Shown in pieces: positions 1 through 8,428 of a DNA stretch of 64,000 bases. Below the pieces are notes generated by a model. It had not been told where the DNA came from. It searched no databases and saw only the letters and a program-made list of their open reading frames with translations. The number at the start of each line of letters is the position of its first letter. Position 1 is the first letter of the stretch. Source of the stretch: Clostridioides sp. (GTDB taxonomy: Bacteria > Bacillota > Clostridia > Peptostreptococcales > Peptostreptococcaceae); assembly GCA_031261505.1 (NCBI GenBank), contig JAISJN010000008.1:434001-498000 (forward strand), written 5' to 3'. The position numbers were made by a program, and so were the translations under genes.

Positions 1-1
1 T

Positions 2-658
2 ACTTTAAACAGGAACGGTCAGACATTGTCGACAGATTGCAAAAAAGAAATATTAGAAAAAGTTAGTTTCAACAACCTGCTCTCTGGTTTCGCTACCCTC
101 ACTTACGTCGATCCAGACAGTTTAGACTTCGGTGCTGTAGGTCATCCTATAAGTATCTGCAATTCAAGGAAGATTCCTATTAAGGACGGCTCAATCTCTT
201 CTACCACGGATTTGAGCATTGAAAAATCCTTACGAGGAAATGTCGGTTCAATAAACGCAAAAAAACTCGACGTAATTGGTACCTTTAACCAAAACACGGA
301 TTTCGGTATCAGAGGTAAAATGGATAATTTCGATTTGAGCGATCTTCCGAAATATAAGGTAGCCGAACTAGAAGATGTAAAACCTGGGAAGGCACAGATC
401 ATCTTAAGTACAAAAGACGATAAACCAGAAAAATTTGACATTGAGATACTGAGTGTAGAAAATCAAGATGTCCCTCGATCAAAAAGTTTTAAGATCAAGG
501 TCACGGACAAGGATTTGTTGAAGCAAACTGGAGGTATCGTTCAAGGAATGAGCGGTACTCCGATAATCCAAGGCGATAAAATAATCGGTGCTGTATCTCA
601 TGCACTGGAAAACGACCCGACTGTAGGGTACGGAATCTATATTAAATGGATGTTTTAA
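2..658 (+). CDS. spoIVB: SpoIVB-type serine peptidase (S55), C-terminal part; 5' end lies outside the window
   Basis: The frame stays open to the window edge. Motifs 'GFATLTYVDPDSLDFGAVGHPIS' (catalytic His region), 'FGIRGKM' and 'GIVQGMSGTPIIQGDKIIGAVSHALENDPTVGYGIYIKWMF' (catalytic Ser region) are typical of SpoIVB. Confidence 0.88.
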   Translation, partial: TLNRNGQTLSTDCKKEILEKVSFNNLLSGFATLTYVDPDSLDFGAVGHPISICNSRKIPIKDGSISSTTDLSIEKSLRGNVGSINAKKLDVIGTFNQNTDFGIRGKMDNFDLSDLPKYKVAELEDVKPGKAQIILSTKDDKPEKFDIEILSVENQDVPRSKSFKIKVTDKDLLKQTGGIVQGMSGTPIIQGDKIIGAVSHALENDPTVGYGIYIKWMF

Positions 659-674
659 ACGGATTAAAAAATGT

Positions 675-718
675 GAAAAGGACAATGGCGAAACGCACTT
701 CGCCCTTGCCCTTTTTTG
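675..718 (+). terminator. Intrinsic terminator after spoIVB
   Basis: Inverted repeat aaaaggacaatggcgaa...ttcgcccttgccctttttt. Confidence 0.75.
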
Positions 719-731
719 CAATAAATTCTAT

Positions 732-1502
732 CTACTTAGTTTTTTTATTTTGTTCGTCCCTCATAAATGTTTGTATATCGCTTATTGCACTTCCTAAATC
801 GCTTTCTGGGATATTTACATAGCTGTTTGGAACGTCACCGACTATGATGGTCTCGCAAATCGGTATCTGTGACTTAACTTCCTTTGTACTCGTTATCAGT
901 GGTATTATCACCTTGACCTGAGTCTTCGCTTCTAGATATATCCTGTGCCTTGTCTGGTTTATACCCGAGGATTCAAATTTTGTCTTGAAATTTACAGTTG
1001 TAGTTCCTATTGGCTCTGTAGATAACTTTATTTTAGGTCCGTGTTGAGCTAGGATTGGACTCCCTAATGCAGTACCTATGGGAATAAAAGCGCTCGTAGT
1101 CTTTCCTTTTTGCAGCTCCTCTTGAATTCCAAGCGCCACCGAGGAAGCGAGTTCGTTCATCATGATTGTATTCGCCTGAATCATTGTAATCTTACCGGAG
1201 TTGTCTAATCTTACGTCCATTAGGTCCTCGTAGTTTACTTGCCCTTCTACAAGCTCTGCCACCGCCTGGTTAATCGACTTATTTGCAAGTTCCAATGCCT
1301 TTGTTTCTGCCAAAACGGTTATAGTCGGTCTGAGAGTTCTATCTATATATATGAAGCTTCCGATTACTACTGACCATATGAAGATAACAACTAATATAAG
1401 TACCGCCTTTTTAACGTTTTTTTCGTCGGCCTCACTGCTTCTAAAATTCTTTTTATATTTATTTTTATTAAATTTTCTGCGCAAAATTATCACCCCTAAC
1501 AT
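732..1502 (-). CDS. yunB: Sporulation protein YunB-like
   Basis: 256 aa, one N-terminal TM segment, then 'NKSINQAVAELVEGQVNYEDLMDVRLDNSGKITMIQANTIMMNELAS' and 'IPIGTALGSPILAQHGPKIKLSTEPIGTTTVNFKTKFESSGINQTRHRIYLEAK', typical of YunB. Confidence 0.85.
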   Translation of the reverse strand: MLGVIILRRKFNKNKYKKNFRSSEADEKNVKKAVLILVVIFIWSVVIGSFIYIDRTLRPTITVLAETKALELANKSINQAVAELVEGQVNYEDLMDVRLDNSGKITMIQANTIMMNELASSVALGIQEELQKGKTTSAFIPIGTALGSPILAQHGPKIKLSTEPIGTTTVNFKTKFESSGINQTRHRIYLEAKTQVKVIIPLITSTKEVKSQIPICETIIVGDVPNSYVNIPESDLGSAISDIQTFMRDEQNKKTK

Positions 1503-1673
1503 ATTTATATGTCAATTGCTCATAATATATTGCAGTAGGTTATACGATAAAAGTTACAATTTTCTGCAAAAATTATGCCGTATTAACACACAAAAGTATC
1601 AAATTGCCGTATTAATAGAAAACATCTTGCGTTTATGATATAATATTGGATTAGTAAGGAGGATTATAACTTA

Positions 1674-4346
1674 ATGAATAATGATAACAACGATAACAAA
1701 AACAAGATTAGAAGAAAAAGAGTAAGTAGTTCTTCTAACGGTACTAATACACCTAGGAACACAGCTGGCACTGGCGCTAAACCAAGTACAAGCGAAATAA
1801 AGAGAAAAAGTAATTCCAGTGAAACAAAGAGCGTAAAACCAAGCGCAAATAATAAGAAGAAAAAGAAAAAACCTACAGGTAAATACAGAATAATCAGAAA
1901 TGTAGGTATAGCTCTTTTAGTGTGTTTCGTGGTAGGATGTGCAACAGCTACAGGAATCGTATTCGCCTCGCTTAAAAATGTACAACCAGTGACTGAATCC
2001 ACACTCGATAAGAAAGTTCACCTAACAACAAAAATTAACTATGCAAACGGTGAAAGCTTGTCACTAGCTCCAAACATAACAAAGAGGACTCCAGTAGACC
2101 TAGACGAGATGTCAAAATACCTTAGAGAGGCTATCATCTCAATCGAGGACGAGCGTTTCTACGAACACAACGGGGTCGACTACAAGGGTCTCGCTAGATC
2201 CTTGGTTAGGACTGTAACTGGTACAAAACAGGGGGCTAGTACAATACCTATGCAGGTGTCAAAAGTATTATTGACATCTAGAGAACAGACCGTTACTCGT
2301 AAGATAAAGGACCTGTACTACGCCAATGAGATGAGCAAGACTATTAAAAAAGATAAAATACTTGAAATCTACTTAAATACTTTCTTCGTAGGTCAAGGTC
2401 TCTCAGGTGCTGAAGCCGGAGCGAGAGGTTATTTCGACAAGGATGCAGCCGACTTAACACTAGCTGAATCCGCTCTACTAGCTGGATCTACTAAAAATCC
2501 AAGCAGATACTCAGCTTACAAGACTTCAAAACTCAACGGAGATGAAACTAAACAGGAATTAGAACACAGAGTGCTGCTATTCCCAAATACCAAAGAAGAT
2601 AAGTTGGATGAGCCAACTCAGATCGAGTTCGATATGATAGAAAAGATGAGCGATTGGGAATTGATCAATTCCGATGAGTACAAACAACTTAAGGCTGCTA
2701 CTATGGTAGTAAGAAAGGCAGTTCCAAACGAGGAAGCAAAAGAAAGAAGAAAGACGGTTCTAGACAAGATGCTCGCTCTCAAGAAGATTTCTCAATCAGA
2801 GTACGCAACAGCTGTCAGCGAACCTATAAACATAAAACTACCCGACAAGAGAGAAACCGTTGCTTCATCTGTTGAAGACTATATCACAGACGAGGCTATA
2901 AAAGCATTGGTAGACCAGGGTAATACCGAAGAAGAGGCGAAAAACTTATTCTACAACGGCGGTTTGATAATCAACACTACAATAGACCCTAAGATTCAAA
3001 AGTCTATTGAAGAAGAATACGCTAAGAGCTCGAACTTCCCACATTCAATTATGGGAAAAGACGGGGTCGTTCAACCTCAGTCTGGTATGGTAATCACAGA
3101 CTACAGAAACGGTGAAATAAAGGGATTGATCGGTGGTAGAAACATAAAGAGCAGAAGAGCTTACAACAGGGCGATAAACCCTCATCAACCAGGATCTACT
3201 ATAAAACCACTTTCTGTATATACAGCTGCAATAGACACTATGGAAATAACTCAGTCCACTAGGATAAGCAACGCTAGAGGTGGATATAAGTTTGCAGTCA
3301 CCAAAAAATGGAACCCACATACTTCAAGTTCTGAAACTAGCGGCTGGAGCGTTCGTAAGGCCGTTGAAAAATCTTCAAATACGATAGCTGCAAAGACTGC
3401 TGAAATGCTTGGAGATACACCTGAAGACTGCTATGACATAATGATAGACTACTTGGAAAACTTCGGTATAAGTACGCTAAAGGTCAGTGCTCTCGACGAG
3501 AAAAAACAGAACGATAGACAGTTCCCTTCACTTGTACTCGGAGGTATGACAGTTGGTATATCACCGCTTGAAATGTCTTCAGCCTATGGAGCCTTAGCAA
3601 ACGGCGGTGTCTACGTGAAACCATCTGTACTCTCTACAATAACTACCTATGACGGACAGTTGTTATTCAAAAATTCCCGTGAAGAGAGAAAGGTTGTAGA
3701 CCCAGCCGTTGCCTACGTTATGACGGATATGCTAGAAGGTACCATAAAAGAAGGTGGAGCAGGAAATGCTAAATTGGACAACGAGATGACCGCTGCTGGT
3801 AAGACAGGTACAACCAATGGTGGTAAGGATATCTGGTTTGCAGGTTACACACCTTATTACTCATGTGCGACATACATGGCAGACGACTCAAAAAGCGTCT
3901 CAGATGGAGACGGCGGATACACGCGTAGGAGTCTCGGTTTCGGTGGTGACGCATGTGCGACACTTTGGTCGAATGTAATGTCAAAGGTACACAAGAACTT
4001 AGAAGTAAAGGACTTTGAAGTTCCAGACAATATATACTTTACTAGGATCAATCTACTTGACGGAGGTAGACAGTCTACCGGATCAAAGGCAGCATTTATA
4101 GACGGAACATCTCCATCTAGAGTAAGTTCTCAACCATCTCCAGCACAGACTGCACCTAAACAGCCAGAAAATGGTAATAACGGAACTGACGAAGAGAAGC
4201 CAGCTCAAGGAAATGGCGGTGGCAATAATCCTCCAGCCAACAACGACGGCGGTGGCGCAAGTCCTGGAAACGACGGCGGTGGAAACAATCCAGCTCCACC
4301 AGCTGACGGCGGCACTCCTCCAGCCAACGGCGGTGGCACTCAGTAG
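1674..4346 (+). CDS. Class A penicillin-binding protein (transglycosylase/transpeptidase, PBP1A family) with Gly/Asn/Pro-rich C-terminal tail
   Basis: 'EDERFYEHNGVDYKGLARSLVR', 'GASTIPMQVSKVLL', 'SSNTIAAK', 'KTGTTNGGKDIWFAGYTP'; tail GNGGGNNPPANNDGGGASPGNDGGG... Confidence 0.95.
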   Translation: MNNDNNDNKNKIRRKRVSSSSNGTNTPRNTAGTGAKPSTSEIKRKSNSSETKSVKPSANNKKKKKKPTGKYRIIRNVGIALLVCFVVGCATATGIVFASLKNVQPVTESTLDKKVHLTTKINYANGESLSLAPNITKRTPVDLDEMSKYLREAIISIEDERFYEHNGVDYKGLARSLVRTVTGTKQGASTIPMQVSKVLLTSREQTVTRKIKDLYYANEMSKTIKKDKILEIYLNTFFVGQGLSGAEAGARGYFDKDAADLTLAESALLAGSTKNPSRYSAYKTSKLNGDETKQELEHRVLLFPNTKEDKLDEPTQIEFDMIEKMSDWELINSDEYKQLKAATMVVRKAVPNEEAKERRKTVLDKMLALKKISQSEYATAVSEPINIKLPDKRETVASSVEDYITDEAIKALVDQGNTEEEAKNLFYNGGLIINTTIDPKIQKSIEEEYAKSSNFPHSIMGKDGVVQPQSGMVITDYRNGEIKGLIGGRNIKSRRAYNRAINPHQPGSTIKPLSVYTAAIDTMEITQSTRISNARGGYKFAVTKKWNPHTSSSETSGWSVRKAVEKSSNTIAAKTAEMLGDTPEDCYDIMIDYLENFGISTLKVSALDEKKQNDRQFPSLVLGGMTVGISPLEMSSAYGALANGGVYVKPSVLSTITTYDGQLLFKNSREERKVVDPAVAYVMTDMLEGTIKEGGAGNAKLDNEMTAAGKTGTTNGGKDIWFAGYTPYYSCATYMADDSKSVSDGDGGYTRRSLGFGGDACATLWSNVMSKVHKNLEVKDFEVPDNIYFTRINLLDGGRQSTGSKAAFIDGTSPSRVSSQPSPAQTAPKQPENGNNGTDEEKPAQGNGGGNNPPANNDGGGASPGNDGGGNNPAPPADGGTPPANGGGTQ

Positions 4347-4469
4347 AACTAGACTCAGTAATTCGGAGTGGCACTCAACACGTGCTTCACCTTATAAATA
4401 AGATACACGCTATATAAGAGATAAGAGATAATAGATAAAATATATTTAAATAGGCTCAAATATGTTCAA

Positions 4470-4507
4470 TAAAAAAAGCAGTGGAAATTAACCCACTGCT
4501 TTTTTAG
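4470..4507 (+). terminator. Intrinsic terminator after the PBP gene, possibly bidirectional
   Basis: aaaaaaagcagtggaaattaacccactgctttttta. Confidence 0.85.
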
Positions 4508-4580
4508 TATATATTAAGCTCAAGCCACTGTTTTTGTAAAACGTAGCTCTCTTTTCATTATAACTCTCTTTTCATTCAAC

Positions 4581-4955
4581 TTAAGGTTTTGGTTTCGGGT
4601 TAAATATAACTGCCATTATATATCCAAAAATTATAGCAACAGCTATACCTCCAGCCGTCGCCGTTATCCCACCTGTAAAAACACCCATGAGTCCATTTTC
4701 TTCAATGCCTTTTTTTACTCCCTGTGCCAAGGTATATCCAAAACCGACTATCGGAACCGTAGCTCCAGCTGCTCCGAATTCAACTAACGGGTCGTAAATT
4801 CCTAGAAACGATAAGACGACCCCGCTGGTTACGTAGCTCACGAGTATATACGGAGACTGTATTTTAAATCTATCCATAAGAATCTGTGCCAATAAACAGA
4901 TGAGACCGCCTACGATAAAAACTCTTAAATACAACATTTCTTCAACTCCAATCAA
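4581..4955 (-). CDS. spoVAE: Stage V sporulation protein AE
   Basis: 124 aa membrane protein 'FIVGGLICLLAQILMDRFKIQSPYILVSYVTSGVVLSFLGIYDPLVEFGAAGATVPIVGFGYTLAQGV'; synteny after SpoVAD. Confidence 0.92.
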   Translation of the reverse strand: MIGVEEMLYLRVFIVGGLICLLAQILMDRFKIQSPYILVSYVTSGVVLSFLGIYDPLVEFGAAGATVPIVGFGYTLAQGVKKGIEENGLMGVFTGGITATAGGIAVAIIFGYIMAVIFNPKPKP

Positions 4956-5962
4956 TTTTCAATTACGACTGCATGTGCTATGCAAGGTATACTCTCCTTC
5001 TGAAGAGTACTCATAGGTGAAAGCAAGGCTCCAGTCGATACCAGCATCACCTTCTTGTATTTACCCTCTAATAGTCTTTTGTATATCACTCCTGTAAAAA
5101 CAGATGCAGCGCATCCACATCCACTTGCACCACAGTGTACATCCTGCTCCTTTAAATAAAATATCTCTACTCCACAATCCTTATGTCTCTTCGAAATATC
5201 CAAACCCTTTTTTTTGAGAAGATCTATCAATATTTCACTTCCGAGAGTTCCGAGGTCACCCGTAGCTATCACGTCAAAGCTATTTGGATCCTCCAATGTA
5301 TCTTCAAAATAAGAATAAATAGTATCTACTGCCGCCGGTGCCATCGCTGCGCCCATATTATTCGGATCTTTTATTCCTTTATCCACTACCTTACCTATTG
5401 TTACAGCCTTTATCTTAGGTCCCTTTCCCTTTGATGATATAAGTACGCTACCTGCTCCTGTAACCGTCCTCTGTGATGTCATAGGCTTTTGGTTACCCAT
5501 CTCAAGCGGAAATCTAAACTGCCTCTCAGCCGTCGCGTAATGGCTTGAGGTGCCAGACAAAACCAAGTCCGCAAATCCTCCGTCTACAGCCATAGCCGAA
5601 AGAGCCATTCCCTCAGACATTGTCGAGCAGGCTCCATATATTCCAAAGAATGGTATACCCATCTCCCTCGCAGAAAATGATGCTGGTGTGATTTGATTTA
5701 TAAGGTCTCCAGCAAATAAAAACTGAATCTCCTCTATATTTCTTCCAGATTTTTTTACTACGTTTTCCATAGAGAGCTGGAACATCTTCGTTTCCGCTTT
5801 TTCCCAACTTTTTTCACCACAGGTATCGTCTTCTAGCACTACATCGAATTCTTTTCCAAGCGGTCCAAGTCCCTCTTTTTCTCCTACAATTGAAGAAGTA
5901 GCTATTATAACTGGACTAGACTTCATCTTCAAAGTCCTTCGCCCTATCCTCTTACCTTCCAT
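4952..5962 (-). CDS. spoVAD: Stage V sporulation protein AD
   Basis: Thiolase-like SpoVAD, 'FFGIYGACSTMSEGMALSAMAVDGGFADLVLSGTSSHYATAERQFRFPLEMGNQKPMTSQRTVTGAGS'. Start chosen at the internal MEGKRIG; the supplied ORF extends to 6019. Confidence 0.95.
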   Translation of the reverse strand: MEGKRIGRRTLKMKSSPVIIATSSIVGEKEGLGPLGKEFDVVLEDDTCGEKSWEKAETKMFQLSMENVVKKSGRNIEEIQFLFAGDLINQITPASFSAREMGIPFFGIYGACSTMSEGMALSAMAVDGGFADLVLSGTSSHYATAERQFRFPLEMGNQKPMTSQRTVTGAGSVLISSKGKGPKIKAVTIGKVVDKGIKDPNNMGAAMAPAAVDTIYSYFEDTLEDPNSFDVIATGDLGTLGSEILIDLLKKKGLDISKRHKDCGVEIFYLKEQDVHCGASGCGCAASVFTGVIYKRLLEGKYKKVMLVSTGALLSPMSTLQKESIPCIAHAVVIEN

Positions 5963-5979
5963 TACCTCACCTCTTTTGA

Positions 5980-6441
5980 CTAACTTAAAGCTAGAAATAT
6001 ATAATAAATTATTCCACATATAACGGACGAACCTATTCCGTATACTAAAACAGGTCCCGCTACCCTGAATAGATTTGCTCCAATTCCGAGTATCTGTCCC
6101 TCTTGCTTATGCTCCATAGCCGGGGAAACTATTGAATTTGCAAATCCTGTAATCGGGACTATTGAGCCAGCTCCAGCCCTCTTTCCAATAAGGTCGTAAA
6201 TACCGAGACCAGTGAGTAAAGCCCCTAAAAACACCAATATCATCGAAGTCATTCCACCTGCTGTAATCTTATCCACGCCTAAAAAATATCTGCATAAATC
6301 GTTTATACCCTGACCTACCATACAGATAAGACCGCCAACCACAAATGCATTTATATTATTTTTTAACAATGTCGGCTTTGGGCTCAAAGCTTCAACGTAA
6401 TCCTTGTACTCCTCATTTTTCATACTTCCTTTTTCCTTCAT
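5980..6441 (-). CDS. spoVAC: Stage V sporulation protein AC
   Basis: 'FVVGGLICMVGQGINDLCRYFLGVDKITAGGMTSMILVFLGALLTGLGIYDLIGKRAGAGSIVPITGFANSIVSPAMEHKQEG'; SD aggtga before the ATG at 6441. Confidence 0.95.
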   Translation of the reverse strand: MKEKGSMKNEEYKDYVEALSPKPTLLKNNINAFVVGGLICMVGQGINDLCRYFLGVDKITAGGMTSMILVFLGALLTGLGIYDLIGKRAGAGSIVPITGFANSIVSPAMEHKQEGQILGIGANLFRVAGPVLVYGIGSSVICGIIYYIFLALS

Positions 6442-6484
6442 CTCAAAATCACCTCTCTGCTTTATTGTCCCCTCAACAGAAAAA

Positions 6485-6532
6485 AATAAACTCAGATTCT
6501 ATAATTTGTCTAATATAGAATCTGAGTTTATT
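6485..6532 (-). terminator. Terminator-like perfect 19-bp hairpin between sigF and spoVAC
   Basis: aataaactcagattctata / tatagaatctgagtttatt around a 10-nt loop, T-run on the minus strand. Confidence 0.75.
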
Positions 6533-6560
6533 TTAAATGGCGATTGACGTATTCGTACCG

Positions 6561-7346
6561 TCAACTTATGTATTCTCTCAACTTTGAAAGCACTTTTTTC
6601 TCTATTCTTGAAACCTGAACCTGCGATATATCAAGCATCTTTCCGATTTCACTCTGAGTTAAATCCTCAAAATACCTGAGGATAATTATCTGTCTCTCTC
6701 TTTTTTCGAGTTTTCCAAGCACGTCCTTTAGCAGGATGTTGTCTATAGCCTTCTCCTCCTCGCATTCTCCCTGCATGCTTATCTTATCTATCAAACATAT
6801 AGGTGCGCCTTCGTCCTTGTGTATGACGCCGTTTAGATACTCTACGCCGACATTTGCTTCAAGCGCCATCAAAAGGTCTTCTTTATCTACTTCTATCTCT
6901 TTTGCAAGTTCGTCGATAGTAGGTTCTCTCCCGTTTTTCTTCGTCATAACCTCGCTTGTCATCTTGGCTTTTACGGCTATTTGCTTTAGAGACCTCGATA
7001 CCTTTATCATACCGTCGTCTCTTAGATACCTCTTTATCTCACCTAGTATCATTGGAACAGCATACGTTGAGAATTTCACATTGAAACTCGGGTCAAACTT
7101 ATAAATAGATTTCATAAGTCCTATTGATCCCAATTGAAATAAATCATCTCTGTCGTAACCTATATTTAAAAACTTTGAGACTACACTCCTCACAAGTCCC
7201 AAATTGTGTTCAATCAGCATTGACTTAGCCTCTTCGTCATCGTTTTTCTGAACTCTGTCGATAAGTTCTAGAGTGACCTCATGACTTAGAAGCTTCTTTT
7301 TTTCATCTCTCGTAGCAGTTGTATCCATAAAAAAACCTCTATTCAT
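6561..7346 (-). CDS. sigF: Forespore sigma factor F
   Basis: 'LVRSVVSKFLNIGYDRDDLFQLGSIGLMKSIYKFDPSFNVKFSTYAVPMILGEIKRYLRDDG' and '...LTQSEIGKMLDISQVQVSRIEKKVLSKLREYI'; adjacent to spoIIAB. Confidence 0.96.
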   Translation of the reverse strand: MNRGFFMDTTATRDEKKKLLSHEVTLELIDRVQKNDDEEAKSMLIEHNLGLVRSVVSKFLNIGYDRDDLFQLGSIGLMKSIYKFDPSFNVKFSTYAVPMILGEIKRYLRDDGMIKVSRSLKQIAVKAKMTSEVMTKKNGREPTIDELAKEIEVDKEDLLMALEANVGVEYLNGVIHKDEGAPICLIDKISMQGECEEEKAIDNILLKDVLGKLEKRERQIIILRYFEDLTQSEIGKMLDISQVQVSRIEKKVLSKLREYIS

Positions 7347-7353
7347 TTGGACT

Positions 7354-7782
7354 TTATTTAGGCGAATTTATTTTTTTAGCCAACTCAATTCTGGTTCCTT
7401 TCCCCTTTATCGAACTCACGTTTACATCATCCATAAAACTCTTCATGACGGTAAATCCCATACCAGACCTTTCGAGTTCTGGCTTTGATGTGTAAAGCGG
7501 CTCCATAGCTTCTTCTAGATTGTCTATTCCAAAACCGTCATCTTCAACAGCTATCGTGATTGTGTCACCGTCTATCTTGCATTTAATGGATACAAACTTC
7601 TCCTCGTCATCTTCATACCCATGTATAATAGCATTTGTCACTGCCTCAGAAACGGCTGTTTTGATGTCTACTAGTTCATCTAGGGTAGGATCTAACTTAG
7701 CGGCAAACGATGCTACTATTACTCTCGCTAAACTCTCATTTTCGGATTTAGCAGAAAATTTCACTTCCAAAATATTACTCAT
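7354..7782 (-). CDS. spoIIAB: Anti-sigma F factor, serine kinase
   Basis: 'MSNILEVKFSAKSENESLARVIVASFAAKLDPTLDELVDIKTAVSEAVTNAIIHGYEDD...VEDDGFGIDN'. The supplied ORF starts at 7821; MSNILEV is the likelier start. Confidence 0.95.
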   Translation of the reverse strand: MSNILEVKFSAKSENESLARVIVASFAAKLDPTLDELVDIKTAVSEAVTNAIIHGYEDDEEKFVSIKCKIDGDTITIAVEDDGFGIDNLEEAMEPLYTSKPELERSGMGFTVMKSFMDDVNVSSIKGKGTRIELAKKINSPK

Positions 7783-7795
7783 AGACCACTCCTCC

Positions 7796-8131
7796 TTACA
7801 AAGAACTAACTGCTTCTTCATACGTTTCGTAAATGTTAATTATCTTGTTCATACCTGATAGTTCAAAAATTTTTCTAACCCTATCGTTTACGTTTATTAT
7901 TGAAACTTTTCCACCTTCGCCAGAGATCTTCTTATATCTCCCTATTATAACACCTATTCCCGAAGAATCCATAAAATTGATGCTCCTAAAGTCAAATATG
8001 ATGTTTTTAACCTGATTTGAATTTAATATTCCGTCCAGATCTTCTCTTATCTCATTTGAGATATGGTGATCGAGTTCTGAGCAAGAAAATTCAACAAGAA
8101 GATTCTTAGTATCCAAAGAATATTCAAACAT
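7796..8131 (-). CDS. spoIIAA: Anti-sigma F factor antagonist (STAS domain)
   Basis: 'IIFDFRSINFMDSSGIGVIIGRYKKI' with the phosphorylatable Ser; syntenic. Confidence 0.95.
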   Translation of the reverse strand: MFEYSLDTKNLLVEFSCSELDHHISNEIREDLDGILNSNQVKNIIFDFRSINFMDSSGIGVIIGRYKKISGEGGKVSIINVNDRVRKIFELSGMNKIINIYETYEEAVSSL

Positions 8132-8428
8132 AGTCGATTCCTCCCTTTAATATACTTAATAAATATTCGATTAAAAAAATAGTAACTCTAAATCATTTCT
8201 CTAGTCTACACCCAAATTCCTTTGGTGAAAAATGACTAGTTTTGTCTGATTTAAAAGTTACTATATTAATTGGTCTCAACCGTTATGTTAAAATAATTGT
8301 AATCTATTCATCAACCCTGCTACGAGGTTCTTTTTATTTGTATTGTTTATTTGTTTTTTGTTATATATTTCCGTATTGTCGTATTATTTCTTACCGTATA
8401 CGGCTTCACTGTATACTAGACTTTAAAT

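Noticed and set aside
3045-3320. Antisense ORF inside the PBP gene, and similar antisense ORFs throughout (e.g. 7520-7858, 8435-8708, 31859-32089, 54175-54445)
   Set aside because: They lie opposite strongly supported conserved genes and encode low-complexity proteins without recognisable motifs or ribosome-binding context. They are shadow ORFs.
4171-4401. ORF overlapping the PBP C-terminal tail in another frame
   Set aside because: The Gly/Asn-rich tail continues the PBP frame. The alternative frame is a by-product of the repetitive DNA.
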